Source of the DNA: Lachnospiraceae bacterium
GTDB lineage: Bacteria; Bacillota; Clostridia; Lachnospirales; Lachnospiraceae
Direction: 5' to 3'
Assembly: GCA_021153185.1 (NCBI GenBank)
Contig: JAGKTY010000030.1
Location: 1-47,882, forward strand
DNA length: 47,882 bases
Shown: positions 32,829 through 41,632 of the stretch, one piece after another
Layout of the letters: every line of letters begins with the position of its first letter
Position numbering within the stretch: position 1 is the first letter of the stretch
Notes under the pieces: model-generated
Database searches by the model: none
What the model was told of the DNA's origin: nothing
What the model saw: the letters and a program-made list of their open reading frames with translations, nothing else
Translations under genes and position numbers: made by a program

Positions 32829-34016
32829 TTATCTCGGAATCGGTCCTACCTCATATCCCTTCGCCCTGAAATCATTGACAACGTCCTGCATAATCGCACA
32901 GTTCGTTGCACTCACTGCATGAAGCAGATAAACGGCTCCTCCATGCTTTGCTGCGGTCACCTTTTGGAATGCCTCTCCCTGATCCGGCTGATTCTCGGTA
33001 TCATAATCCTTATAGGCATAGCTCCAAAGTGTCACACGATATCCAAGACTCTGGCAAAGCGCAAGCGTCTGCTCAGAGAACTCACCCATCGGCGGTCTGA
33101 ACAGATACATGTCATATCCGAACTGTTCTTTCACATAATTGTGCAGCTCCGTAATTTCACTTGATTGCTCCTCAAGGGAAAGTGTCGGCATCGATTTGTG
33201 ACTTACACTATGATTTCCGATGACATGGCCTTCATCAATCATTCTCTGCACGAGGTCCATATTTTTCTTGACATAGTCAAGCGTCACAAAAAATACTCCG
33301 CGGCAATCACTTGCCTTCATTGCATCCAAAATCTTATTGGTGTATCCATTTTCGTAGCCTTCATCCAATGTCATATAAATGTTCATCGAATCCTCTGCAA
33401 TAAAAATGGCGCCATATTTGTCATATTTATCCTGCAGCATTGTCGCACCAGTCGGTCTGTTCTTGTCATCGACATTGACGCCCTGGCCATAGCCCTGCTT
33501 TGTTCCATCGAGTTCAACAATCTGCTGCTTCGTATAAATCGAGCCGTATGTACTTTCGCAGCTTCCGAGTGTATGACCATCAAAACTCGTCCATGTAGCC
33601 CCATCTGCATTCATCGACGCCTGTGGACTAACCTCCGGCGACTGATGCCCGGAAGCATCAGCGTTCGTTTCAACACTTGGTGCATCTGCCGGTGTCTCAT
33701 TATCCTGCGCATCTGCAATCTGACCACCTGCGCTGTCCGCAGCGGCTGCCCCGCTGTTATCGGAAACAGAATTCGTATCCCCTGCATTTGCACTGTCATT
33801 TGTATCGGCGCTGTCTTCCTGCTTATCAAGCGTTCCCGTCTCCACCTGCCCGGTTCCCTGCGTAGCTTCCTCCTGATTTGTCATCCCGCTCTCACCTGAT
33901 GACTTCCGGTACACTGCATACAACAGACAGGAAACCATAATCATTCCAACGAGTGACAATAATAAAATCATTTGACCCTGTCCCGTCTTCTTTCTTTTTC
34001 TTCTCTTCTTAGCCAT
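32829..34016 (-). CDS. Membrane-anchored polysaccharide deacetylase (PdaA-like)
   Basis: 395 residues. A very basic N-terminus (MAKKRRKRKKTG) and one membrane helix (~16-36) anchor a ~100-residue linker rich in A, D, S and T. The C-terminal NodB domain has MTLDEGYENGYTNKILDAM (motif 1; the ENGYT form is the PdaA hallmark, with E where many CE4 enzymes have the second D), NHSVSHKSMP (metal His motif 2), FRPPMGEFSE (motif 3), LWSYAYKDYD (motif 4) and LLHA (motif 5). PdaA removes the acetyl group during muramic-lactam formation in spore cortex. The long linker suggests action across the wall. Confidence 0.9.
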   Translation of the reverse strand: MAKKRRKRKKTGQGQMILLLSLVGMIMVSCLLYAVYRKSSGESGMTNQEEATQGTGQVETGTLDKQEDSADTNDSANAGDTNSVSDNSGAAAADSAGGQIADAQDNETPADAPSVETNADASGHQSPEVSPQASMNADGATWTSFDGHTLGSCESTYGSIYTKQQIVELDGTKQGYGQGVNVDDKNRPTGATMLQDKYDKYGAIFIAEDSMNIYMTLDEGYENGYTNKILDAMKASDCRGVFFVTLDYVKKNMDLVQRMIDEGHVIGNHSVSHKSMPTLSLEEQSSEITELHNYVKEQFGYDMYLFRPPMGEFSEQTLALCQSLGYRVTLWSYAYKDYDTENQPDQGEAFQKVTAAKHGGAVYLLHAVSATNCAIMQDVVNDFRAKGYEVGPIPR

Positions 34017-34159
34017 AAGCGCTCCCTTTTTCTATCAATTTCGTCCGGTCAGGACGTTTCTTACACACTATAGTAACAGAATTTGATGCAAAATAGAATA
34101 TCAAATCTCACTTTCCCAAATTCTGAATAACAGTCAGTTTGCCACTTCAACAACAGAGA

Positions 34160-34250
34160 CGAGATACGATTTGCGTATCTCGCTCTGATTAGCAGTCGTC
34201 AAATAGCCATTCATGCAAGCATGATGGCTATTTTCCTCGTTACCATAACA
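34160..34250. repeat. Intergenic hairpin repeat, copy B
   Basis: Two perfect hairpins: CGAGATACG/CGTATCTCG (34160-34182) and a 33-base one (34201-34233) with 10 outer pairs AAATAGCCAT/ATGGCTATTT, a bulged T and 4-5 inner pairs. Compared with copy A, stem positions change together and remain paired, while the apex is identical. The right end (CCTCGTTACCATAACA) meets the T-tract of the ilvE terminator, exactly as copy A meets that of thrH. Confidence 0.88.
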
Positions 34251-34282
34251 AAAAGCCGATCAGTTTTTTCTGTCCGGCTTTT
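34250..34282 (-). terminator. Terminator of ilvE
   Basis: Stem AAAAGCCG/CGGCTTTT extended by CAG/CTG past two mismatches (34282-34251), followed by TTTTTG on the minus strand; 24 bases past the ilvE stop. Confidence 0.82.
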
Positions 34283-34305
34283 GTAAAATATGATTCTTGT
34301 TCGAT

Positions 34306-35331
34306 TTATTTGATGACTTTAATCCATCCCTGTGGTGCTTCAATCCGACCCATCTGGATACCTGTCAACGTCTCGTATAATTTCTTTGTCACTGGTCCCA
34401 TATCGCTCATGCCGCTTGGAAGGCAAATCTCTGTACCGTGGTCCACGATTTTTCCAACCGGTGAAATAACAGCTGCTGTACCGCAAAGACCGGCCTCAGC
34501 AAAATCTTTGAGTTCCTCTTTGTAAACTTCTCTTTCTTCTACTTCCAGTCCAAGATAATCCTTGGCTACAACCATCAGGCTGCGGCGTGTAATAGAAGGA
34601 AGGATACTGTTTGATTTTGGTGTGACAACCTTTCCGTCCTTTGTGACAAAGATGAAGTTTGCTCCACCTGTCTCTTCTACCTTTGTACGTGTTGCTGCGT
34701 CAAGGTACATGTTTTCATCATATCCCTGATGATGTGCATCCACGATGGCATGTAAGCTCATTGCATAATTAAGACCTGCCTTGATATGTCCTGTTCCATG
34801 TGGTGCCGCACGGTCAAAATCACAAATGCGGATGGTAAGTGGCTTTACACCGCCCTTAAAGTATGGTCCGACAGGTGTTGTAAAAATACGGAACTGGTAT
34901 TCATCCGCAGGCTTAACACCGATTACCGGGTTTGAGCCAAACATGTATGGTCTGATATATAATGTAGCGCCTGATCCATATGGTGGTACATATGCTTCAT
35001 TCGCCTCTACTGTCTTCACAACTGCCTCTACAAATTTATCCTTTGGGAAAACAGGCATCTCAAGTCGCAGACAAGATGCTTCCATACGCTCTGCATTTAA
35101 GTCAGGGCGGAAAGTAACAATATGACCATCCTCAGTAGTATATGCTTTCATACCCTCAAAACATGTCTGTGCATACTGAAGAACACCGGCACATTCACTG
35201 ATGACGACTTTATCATCCTCTGTTAACACGCCTTCATCCCAAGCGCCGTTTTTGAAGTTTGATACAAATCTCTTGTCTGTCTGCAGATAACCAAATCCAA
35301 GATTACCCCAGTCAATGTTTTTCTTTTCCAT
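34306..35331 (-). CDS. ilvE: Branched-chain amino-acid aminotransferase
   Basis: 341 residues, the length of the bacterial/eukaryotic long BCAT form. It is a fold-type IV PLP enzyme that exchanges amino groups between glutamate and the keto acids of Leu, Ile and Val. Visible: GVLQYAQTCFEGMKAY (substrate site), RLEMPVFPK, LYIRPYMFGSNPVIGVKP (Y-I-R-P), the PLP lysine region GHIKAGLNYAMSL, ATRTKVEETGGANFIFV and SILPSITRRSLM, then GTAAVISPVGKI. It is monocistronic between its own promoter and terminator. No other ilv or leu gene is adjacent. Confidence 0.96.
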   Translation of the reverse strand: MEKKNIDWGNLGFGYLQTDKRFVSNFKNGAWDEGVLTEDDKVVISECAGVLQYAQTCFEGMKAYTTEDGHIVTFRPDLNAERMEASCLRLEMPVFPKDKFVEAVVKTVEANEAYVPPYGSGATLYIRPYMFGSNPVIGVKPADEYQFRIFTTPVGPYFKGGVKPLTIRICDFDRAAPHGTGHIKAGLNYAMSLHAIVDAHHQGYDENMYLDAATRTKVEETGGANFIFVTKDGKVVTPKSNSILPSITRRSLMVVAKDYLGLEVEEREVYKEELKDFAEAGLCGTAAVISPVGKIVDHGTEICLPSGMSDMGPVTKKLYETLTGIQMGRIEAPQGWIKVIK

Positions 35332-35380
35332 TGTCTTTTATCCTTTCTGCCTCATTTATTTTGCATCTCTGCTAAGCTGT

Positions 35381-35409
35381 ATTTTAGCACTATGAAAAAA
35401 CGCTTGCAA
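35381..35409 (-). promoter_or_regulatory. ilvE promoter
   Basis: On the minus strand TTGCAA (35409-35404), exactly 17 bases, TAAAAT (35386-35381) with TG one base ahead (extended -10), about 50 bases before the start. Slightly upstream a palindrome ATAACT-CGA-AGTTAT (about 35448-35462) could be an operator or hairpin. I see no T-box leader. Confidence 0.8.
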
Positions 35410-35504
35410 TACCTTAGCGCGCATTATGTTATAGAATGTATATCTATTATAACTTCGAGTTATGATGCCGTGTATTTCCCACAGACGGGTGACTGCCGGC
35501 ATGT

Positions 35505-35999
35505 CTATTTTGCAACACGCTCGTATTTGACAAAGGCATACTCGATGTCAAAATATGTCTGCTCTTCACTTGTCGCTGTGATTTTCCATTCCGGGTCCTC
35601 ATCGAGATTCGGGAAAAATGTATCTGCCTCATAGCTCTCATCAATTTTGGTCACATGTGCAACGTTACATTTGTCAAGGAGCTGTTTGTAAACAGACCCG
35701 CCACCAATGACATAGATTTGGTCATCCTCGTACTTCGTAAGTTCTTCCATCAGTTCATCCATGGAATGAACAACCGTTGCACCATTTACTTTATATTCGG
35801 TATCCTTTGTCAGCACAATGTTGATGCGTTTGGCAAGCGGCTGGGACTGCGGAAAACTCTCGAGTGTTTTTCTGCCCATGACAATCACTTTTCCCATCGT
35901 CTCAGCGCGGAACATTTTCATATCATTGGGAATGCGTACGAGAAGCTGATTCTTAAGACCGATTCCCCAATTTTTATCAACTGCAACAATCAAATTCAT
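35505..35999 (-). CDS. folA: Dihydrofolate reductase
   Basis: 164 residues, typical length. It reduces dihydrofolate to tetrahydrofolate with NADPH. Visible: MNLIVAVDKNWGIGLKNQLL (the N-terminal strand and Met20-like loop), the acidic substrate residue in RIPNDMKMF, VIVMGRKTLES (NADPH site), IYVIGGGSVYKQLL (G-G-G), and TKIDESYEADTFFP. It follows thyA by 74 bases with AGGAGA before its ATG. The pair is functionally tight because ThyA produces the dihydrofolate that this enzyme recycles. Confidence 0.97.
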   Translation of the reverse strand: MNLIVAVDKNWGIGLKNQLLVRIPNDMKMFRAETMGKVIVMGRKTLESFPQSQPLAKRINIVLTKDTEYKVNGATVVHSMDELMEELTKYEDDQIYVIGGGSVYKQLLDKCNVAHVTKIDESYEADTFFPNLDEDPEWKITATSEEQTYFDIEYAFVKYERVAK

Positions 36000-36073
36000 G
36001 TTTCTTCTCCTCTTAGCGAACTACCATTGTCTAAAGCCGGTGGGATTGCGGTAGCCCTATTTCAAATGCGCAC

Positions 36074-36919
36074 TTACACTGCAATCGGAATGTCCTTAAT
36101 CTGCGGCTCCGTCACATAATCCTCCACATGCAAATCGTCTGTTGTGAATGCATAGAAATCCTTGACATCCGGACTAAGCCACACCTTTGGTGCCGGGTGC
36201 GTCGGTCTGTCAATCAGTTCCTTTATGATATCAACATGACGGTCATAGATATGTGCATCAGCGATGACATGAATGAGTTCGCCCGGAATCATGTCATTCA
36301 CCTGTGCAACCATCATAAGTAAAATTGCATACTGCGCCACATTCCAGTTGTTGGCTGCAAGCACATCCTGGCTACGCTGATTGAGCACCATGTTTAATAC
36401 CAGCTCGTCACCCTCTTTTGTGACATTGTAGGTCGCCGAATAACAGCATGGGTCAAGGTTGCCTGTTGCCAGATCATGGAACTGATACAAATTGGTCATG
36501 ATGCGCCGGCTGTACGGGTTTTCCTTAAGCTGCGTGAGCACATAATCCATCTGATCGATTTGCTGTCCCTTGTATGTGAACTTCTCACCGACCACATATC
36601 CGTACGCCGTGCCGATGCTTCCGTTTTCATCTGCCCAGCTATCCCAAATATGTGGCTTTAAATCATGGATGTTGTTGCTTTTTCGCTGATATATCCATAA
36701 AATCTCATCCATCGCAGATTTGAGCGCAGTTTTGCGGACCGTAATTGCCGGAAATTCTTTGCGCAAATCGTAGCGGTTCACCACACCGAATTTTTTGATC
36801 GTGTAGGCACTTTCGCCTGTATCAACCCACTTTGGTCTGACCTTTTCTCCCTGCGTATCTGTGCCGTTCTCAAGAATATCCCGGCACATTGATTTAAACA
36901 CTTCATCTGCGTAACTCAT
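36074..36919 (-). CDS. thyA: Thymidylate synthase (ThyA type)
   Basis: 281 residues from ATG 36919 (GGAGGAG 5 bases upstream); a longer in-frame start at 36964 would overlap the upstream gene and has no site. ThyA methylates dUMP using methylene-tetrahydrofolate. The catalytic cysteine lies in LDPCCYSATYNV, a variant of the usual PCH; the phosphate-binding NQRSQDVLAANNWNVAQYA and IADAHIYDRHVD (H-x-Y) motifs follow. The sequence belongs to a divergent clostridial branch rather than the E. coli type. It sits between the beta-CASP nuclease gene and folA. Confidence 0.95.
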   Translation of the reverse strand: MSYADEVFKSMCRDILENGTDTQGEKVRPKWVDTGESAYTIKKFGVVNRYDLRKEFPAITVRKTALKSAMDEILWIYQRKSNNIHDLKPHIWDSWADENGSIGTAYGYVVGEKFTYKGQQIDQMDYVLTQLKENPYSRRIMTNLYQFHDLATGNLDPCCYSATYNVTKEGDELVLNMVLNQRSQDVLAANNWNVAQYAILLMMVAQVNDMIPGELIHVIADAHIYDRHVDIIKELIDRPTHPAPKVWLSPDVKDFYAFTTDDLHVEDYVTEPQIKDIPIAV

Positions 36920-36951
36920 AAAACTCCTCCGCCCACGAAAAGGGCTATTTT

Positions 36952-38550
36952 TTATCGATCCCACTTATCGCAGAGTGCAAGAATCTGATCTGCAAATTTG
37001 GCAAGATCTTTATTCGCACCGCCTTCGTTATGGGAAATAACCGCCATCAGGCGCTGACCTGCCGAAACAAGTCTCGTGTATGTGTTTGTAACAACATGCA
37101 CTTTCTTCTTAACCGGAATACCGACTGCCTCTTTCTCAATCTGACCGGTGATCAGATCGAATACGGCGCCTGAAAACGGCGCATATGCCGGAATGCCGTA
37201 TTCTGTATTCAGGCAAGTGGTAAACGCTTCACACACACTGTCCTCGCCGTGTACAACAAACACCTTTTTCGGTTTCTTCTCAAAGCCCTGTACCCAGCTT
37301 AACAGTCCGTTTTTGTCTGCATGACCGGAAAGGCCTGCAATCTTATCAATGCGCGCACGCACCTCAATCGGCTCGCCAAACAATCTGACCTCTTTCACAC
37401 CGTCCACGAGCGCACGTCCCAATGTTCCGATTGCCTGATATCCGACAAACAGGACGGTACATTCTTCTCTCCACAAATTGTGCTTCAGGTGATGTCTGAT
37501 TCGGCCCGCCTCGCACATACCGGATGCCGACAAAATGACCTTTGGTACATCATCAAAGTTGATTGCTTTCGACTCATCGCTTGTAATCGCAAGCTTAAGA
37601 CCCGGGAAGCTGATCGGATTGATGCCCTGTTTGACAAGCTCCATCGCTTCTTCGTCAAAGCATGTATAAATATTTTTTTGGAAAATACCTGTCGCCTCAA
37701 CAGCAAGCGGACTATCCACATATACAGGGAAATCTTCATACCCTGCAATCATACGGTCTGCCTTTATTTTGCGAAGGAAATACAGCATTTCCTGTGTACG
37801 TCCTACCGCAAACGAAGGGATAACAACATTGCCACCCTTATCAAAGGTTTCTTTGATCACCTTTGCAAGCTCTGCCACATAATCAGGACGCTCTGCCGTA
37901 TGCAGTCTGTCACCGTATGTACTTTCCATGACAACATAGTCTGCCTCAGCCGTATTTTGCGGGTCTTTAATGAGCGGCTGGTTGAAATTGCCGATATCGC
38001 CGGAGAACACAACCTTTCGTTTCTCCGCGCCTTCTTCAAGCCATACTTCGATGCTTGAGGAACCGAGCAGATGTCCGATGTCCGTAAAGCGGATTTTGAC
38101 ACCGTCGCAAACCTCTACAATATCATTGTAATGACATGGCACAATCAACCGGATGGTGCCGTCTGCATCCTCCATCGTATAAACCGGCTCTACAATCGCT
38201 GCTCCGGCAGCACGTTTTGCCTTTCTGTTTTTCCATTCCGCTTCCTGCTGCTGGATGTGCGCACAGTCCCTGAGCATAATGCTGCAAAGATCCGCACTTG
38301 CATCCGTCATAAAAATGCGGCCGCGAAAACCCTTTGCATAAAGAAGTGGCAGCATGCCCGAATGGTCGACATGTGCATGTGTCAAAAAAACATAGTCAAT
38401 CATTGCGGCATCAACCGGCAAATCTACGTTTTCATAGACATCAACGCCCTGCTGCATTCCGTAATCAACAAGAATATGCTTGTCATTGACATTGATATAA
38501 TGACAGCTTCCCGTAACCTCGTGATCCGCTCCAATAAACATCAGCTTCAT
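36952..38550 (-). CDS. Metallo-beta-lactamase/beta-CASP-fold ribonuclease
   Basis: 532 residues. The MBL part has THAHVDHSG (57-65), the signature double-His/Asp-His zinc motif, GHLLGSSSIEV, and FSGDIGNFNQPLI. The beta-CASP insertion follows with YVVMESTYGDRLH, VVIPSFAVGRTQEMLYFL, ILSASGMCEAGRIRHHLK and GYQAIGTLGRALVDG, and the closing GLSGHADKNGLLSW is motif C. A C-terminal RMMBL domain (FVVHGED) is followed by ~80 residues. Members act as RNA endo/exonucleases (CPSF73-like); the target is unknown. It is the third gene of the antiporter-trkA-nuclease-thyA-folA run. Confidence 0.94.
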   Translation of the reverse strand: MKLMFIGADHEVTGSCHYINVNDKHILVDYGMQQGVDVYENVDLPVDAAMIDYVFLTHAHVDHSGMLPLLYAKGFRGRIFMTDASADLCSIMLRDCAHIQQQEAEWKNRKAKRAAGAAIVEPVYTMEDADGTIRLIVPCHYNDIVEVCDGVKIRFTDIGHLLGSSSIEVWLEEGAEKRKVVFSGDIGNFNQPLIKDPQNTAEADYVVMESTYGDRLHTAERPDYVAELAKVIKETFDKGGNVVIPSFAVGRTQEMLYFLRKIKADRMIAGYEDFPVYVDSPLAVEATGIFQKNIYTCFDEEAMELVKQGINPISFPGLKLAITSDESKAINFDDVPKVILSASGMCEAGRIRHHLKHNLWREECTVLFVGYQAIGTLGRALVDGVKEVRLFGEPIEVRARIDKIAGLSGHADKNGLLSWVQGFEKKPKKVFVVHGEDSVCEAFTTCLNTEYGIPAYAPFSGAVFDLITGQIEKEAVGIPVKKKVHVVTNTYTRLVSAGQRLMAVISHNEGGANKDLAKFADQILALCDKWDR

Positions 38551-38577
38551 AAAAATGCCCCCTTTAACTTACACAAG

Positions 38578-39948
38578 TTATTTCACCACATCATTTAATG
38601 CCCGAATACCATGACCTGCTTTTGCGATAATAATTACGCGGTCACCTTCTTTGAGACAGGCATCCCCATCCGGAATGATGGTCTCTGCGCCACGCATAAT
38701 CACTGCAATTTTGGCATCCTTGATTAATTTAAATTCCTTCGATGCAAACCGGATGTTTGCCTTTTTAAAATCTGCACCCACGACAAATTCGATTGCCTCA
38801 CCAAGCCCCTTTTCCAAACGAAATACGCGTCTGATTCCGTTTGATTTATCGCAGTGCACGGTAACATTCCGGATAAAACCGACCAGCTTATCCACACAGA
38901 TGACCGATGGTGATATCGTCGTGTCAAAATCGACTTTATCCAAAATCTGTTCGTATGCAGGGTCCTGAATAATGGTTATGATAGACGGCACGCCAACAGA
39001 CCAGGCGTACATCGATACAATCATATTTTTATCTTCTTCATCGCCAATGGAAATACAGACATCCATCGACTTAATGCCCTCCTCGTCTAAAACCTCTGCC
39101 GTGATAAGCGGTGCATGTGCGATATTCGCCTCCGGAAGCTTTTTGGACAAGGCCACGCATCTGGCATGATCGTCATCCAGTACCGTCACCTCCTTGTGCT
39201 GCCCAACGAGCGTTTCTGCAAGATAAGCGCAGACCGTTCCGCCGCCGACAAGCATGATACGCTTTGCATTTGCTTTTTTGCCGCCAAGCTTCTCCATAAG
39301 CTTCGACGCCGCCATATCGGCGACAACCACACCAATGACATCTCCCTGTCTTAACGAAAAATCTGCATCCGGAATAAACAGATGTCCCTCGCGCCTTACA
39401 GTACCGATGATGACATCTTCATCGATCAGCTTTTGGAACTCACTCACCTTCATGCTGCGAAGTGTACTGAACGTATCAACCGGAATCTGCACATATACCG
39501 TATGCTCTGTAAAAAATGCATGCACCCTCACAGAGCCGTTCATGCCAATGTACCGCTCAATTTCATTGGCGGTTGCAAGCTTTGCATTCACCACATAATC
39601 TACCGAAAACTGCTTTTTGAGATAATCGGTATCCTCTGCGAAATCACGGTTGTTTAATTTCACCGCACCATATCGCGTACCACAGTCTTTTGCAATCATG
39701 ACACTCATCAGATTCACTTCGTCTGAAGGTGTCAGTGCAATGATGATATCTGCCAGGTCTGCTCCTGCCTTAAGCAGCACTTTTTTGGATGTTCCGCTGC
39801 TGCAAATGCCGCTTACCTTGAGATGATTGGTCGCATAATCAACCAGCGATTGTCTCTCATCAATGACCTGTATGTCATGTCCCTCGCCGCTAATCTTGCC
39901 GGCTAGTAGCATTCCGCTCTTTCCGAGTCCCACAATAATAATTTTCAT
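38578..39948 (-). CDS. trkA: Trk-system K+ uptake regulatory protein TrkA
   Basis: 456 residues from ATG 39948; a longer in-frame reading to 39969 is less well supported. Two tandem RCK units are visible. The first Rossmann loop is IIIVGLGKSGMLLAGKI with IQVIDE at the end of strand 2. The second begins at RIMLVGGGTVCAYLAETL with VTVLDD. Each is followed by a TrkA-C domain (FIPDADFSLRQGDVIGVVV; IIPDGDACLKEGDRVIIIA). TrkA binds NAD(H)/ATP and gates a TrkH/KtrB K+ channel, but no such channel gene is adjacent; a Na+/H+ antiporter is encoded just upstream instead. Confidence 0.95.
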   Translation of the reverse strand: MKIIIVGLGKSGMLLAGKISGEGHDIQVIDERQSLVDYATNHLKVSGICSSGTSKKVLLKAGADLADIIIALTPSDEVNLMSVMIAKDCGTRYGAVKLNNRDFAEDTDYLKKQFSVDYVVNAKLATANEIERYIGMNGSVRVHAFFTEHTVYVQIPVDTFSTLRSMKVSEFQKLIDEDVIIGTVRREGHLFIPDADFSLRQGDVIGVVVADMAASKLMEKLGGKKANAKRIMLVGGGTVCAYLAETLVGQHKEVTVLDDDHARCVALSKKLPEANIAHAPLITAEVLDEEGIKSMDVCISIGDEEDKNMIVSMYAWSVGVPSIITIIQDPAYEQILDKVDFDTTISPSVICVDKLVGFIRNVTVHCDKSNGIRRVFRLEKGLGEAIEFVVGADFKKANIRFASKEFKLIKDAKIAVIMRGAETIIPDGDACLKEGDRVIIIAKAGHGIRALNDVVK

Positions 39949-39995
39949 TTGCTTCCCCTTCTTTTGCATGTCGCCATGCGTAAATTATTTCAAAG

Positions 39996-41291
39996 CTATT
40001 GTCTTTCGCTCTGTCTTCTGATTCTTACTGCTTTATGTTTTTCAAGCTTTTGGTATACCGCTTTGGTCGAAAGTCCCTGCACAATGACCGTAAAGAAAAT
40101 GGTGATATACGCTGCGTTTAAAACAAGCAGGTATACGTCTTCTTCCAAAAAGGACCGCGTACTCATGGCAAGCGCCAGGGAAAGACCGCCTTTGAGTGCT
40201 GTCCATGTCATCAGCGCCACAAATTCGGTAAGGCTGTAACCACCCGGAATATCCTTTCTGCCCGCCAAAAGGCTCGATAACAGCACCCCGAAAAACCTTG
40301 ATACAATTACAATCAAAATCGTAGCCGGCGCAATAATATAAATCACGCGGCTCATGGAAACATCCAAAAGCGAGATGCCGATGAGTGCAAACAAAACGGC
40401 ATTTAAAATTTCCTCGAGGCACTCCCAGAAGTCTTCATAACGGTTTTCTTCGTCGTCAACATTGCGTTTCCTTGCAATCCCTTCCATCTTGTATGAAAAA
40501 TACATACCGCACACAACGGAAGCAATGACGCCCGAAAAACCAAAGTGCTCACAAATCGCATAACTAAGTGCCACATCAAATAAACTAATCATGATATGCA
40601 TCACCGGATTTCTCGAAAGCTTCAAAAGATGAAAAAGCAAAAATGAAACGGCAAACGCAACAAAGACTGCTCCAAAAATCTCTTTAAGCATCACGATGAC
40701 AAAATTCTCGCTACCGGCACATGTCACAATACTTCTGATGAAAACAAACAGCGCAACGCCCGTACCATCATTAAATAGCGATTCGCTCTCAATCACCGAC
40801 GTCACATTTTTGGAAAGTCCGAGTTTATTTAAAATACCGGTTGCTGCAATCGGATCAGTCGGTGATACGATACAGCCGAGCAGAATGCAAATCCAAATAG
40901 ACACCGGCAGATGGAACAGACAGGCAACGCCATAAAACAAGGCTCCAAACAAGGTCGATGAAATAACCGTTGTCAGAAGTGCCAACAAACTGATTGTCTT
41001 AATATTCTCTTTGAACTTGCCCATATTGACTTTGCCCGCGCCTGCAAACAGCATAAAGCAAAGTACCGTATCAATCAGATACGCTTCAAATTTGAACGAA
41101 CCTGCTTTTTGTAATGCGTCTGTCAGCCATGAAATATTCAATATGGATGCAGCAATATGAAGCACAAGGCATATGATGGATGTAAACAATACAAGGGCTA
41201 TATCTGACTGGAGTTTGATATAGCGCTCATTGACCACTCCAACTACTGTAATAAACAAAAAAATGATAATCAAGTACTCTAAAATACTCAT
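39996..41291 (-). CDS. CPA1-family cation/proton antiporter (NhaP-like)
   Basis: 431 residues with about 12 membrane helices. CPA1 hallmarks: FAGAGKVNMGKFKENIKTI, GCIVSPTDPIAATGIL, and the ion-site helix ESESLFNDGTGVALFVF with the conserved ND pair, followed by LALAMS near the end. It exchanges cytoplasmic Na+ (or K+) for H+. It leads a unit with trkA 47 bases downstream, suggesting coordinated Na+/K+ balance. The upstream region carries a MITE-like element whose end lies 57 bases before the ATG, so the promoter may have been affected by that insertion. The ribosome site is AAAGGTGG at 10-base spacing. Confidence 0.93.
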   Translation of the reverse strand: MSILEYLIIIFLFITVVGVVNERYIKLQSDIALVLFTSIICLVLHIAASILNISWLTDALQKAGSFKFEAYLIDTVLCFMLFAGAGKVNMGKFKENIKTISLLALLTTVISSTLFGALFYGVACLFHLPVSIWICILLGCIVSPTDPIAATGILNKLGLSKNVTSVIESESLFNDGTGVALFVFIRSIVTCAGSENFVIVMLKEIFGAVFVAFAVSFLLFHLLKLSRNPVMHIMISLFDVALSYAICEHFGFSGVIASVVCGMYFSYKMEGIARKRNVDDEENRYEDFWECLEEILNAVLFALIGISLLDVSMSRVIYIIAPATILIVIVSRFFGVLLSSLLAGRKDIPGGYSLTEFVALMTWTALKGGLSLALAMSTRSFLEEDVYLLVLNAAYITIFFTVIVQGLSTKAVYQKLEKHKAVRIRRQSERQ

Positions 41292-41347
41292 CGATTGTAT
41301 GCCACCTTTATAAAATGTAAGGATTTGGAGTCATATAAATTTGCCAA

Positions 41348-41514
41348 ATAAAATGTAACGATTCAGAACCCCATTCGCAAAATCGCATCTTCGATGCTTT
41401 CTTTTTGCTCATGTGGTTACTTCGCCATATAAATTTTGAAAAACATATCCATTCATGCAAGCATGATGGCCATGTTTCTCAAAATTTGCATGGCTCTGAA
41501 TAGTTACATTTTAT
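41348..41514. mobile_element. MITE-like element with terminal inverted repeats, copy C of the hairpin family
   Basis: The ends are ATAAAATGTAAC (41348-41359) and GTTACATTTTAT (41503-41514), perfect inverted repeats that extend inward to ~21 bases with two mismatches (GATTCAGAACC versus TATTCAGAGCC). Inside are a small GCATC-TTC-GATGC hairpin (left arm) and a long hairpin 41424-41494 (23-bp arms with about 3 mismatches) whose apex CATTCATGCAAGCATGATG is identical to copies A and B. There is no transposase, so if mobile it is non-autonomous. Confidence 0.75.
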
Positions 41515-41603
41515 CATATTATTTCATATATCACAATTTTTTTTCGTGGCATTGCCAAACACAGTCCGATTAATTGGTCACAACGGCTGGAGGGAAACAT
41601 TTA

Positions 41604-41632
41604 TTGACATTCTAAATGTCATAGTGTATGAT
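41604..41632 (+). promoter_or_regulatory. Promoter with built-in palindrome for degV (second copy)
   Basis: TTGACA (41604-41609), exactly 17 bases, TATGAT (41627-41632). A perfect palindrome TGACATT-CTA-AATGTCA (41605-41621) covers the -35 and most of the spacer, the position expected for a repressor (TetR/MarR-like) operator. Confidence 0.85.

Noticed and set aside
33165..33899. 244-codon plus-strand open frame
   Set aside because: Antisense to the polysaccharide deacetylase and its linker; no start signal.
35332..35504. T-box leader before ilvE
   Set aside because: No T-box sequence or antiterminator pair; the promoter lies too close to the start codon.
37321..38058. 245-codon plus-strand open frame
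   Set aside because: Antisense to the beta-CASP nuclease with clear motifs on the minus strand.
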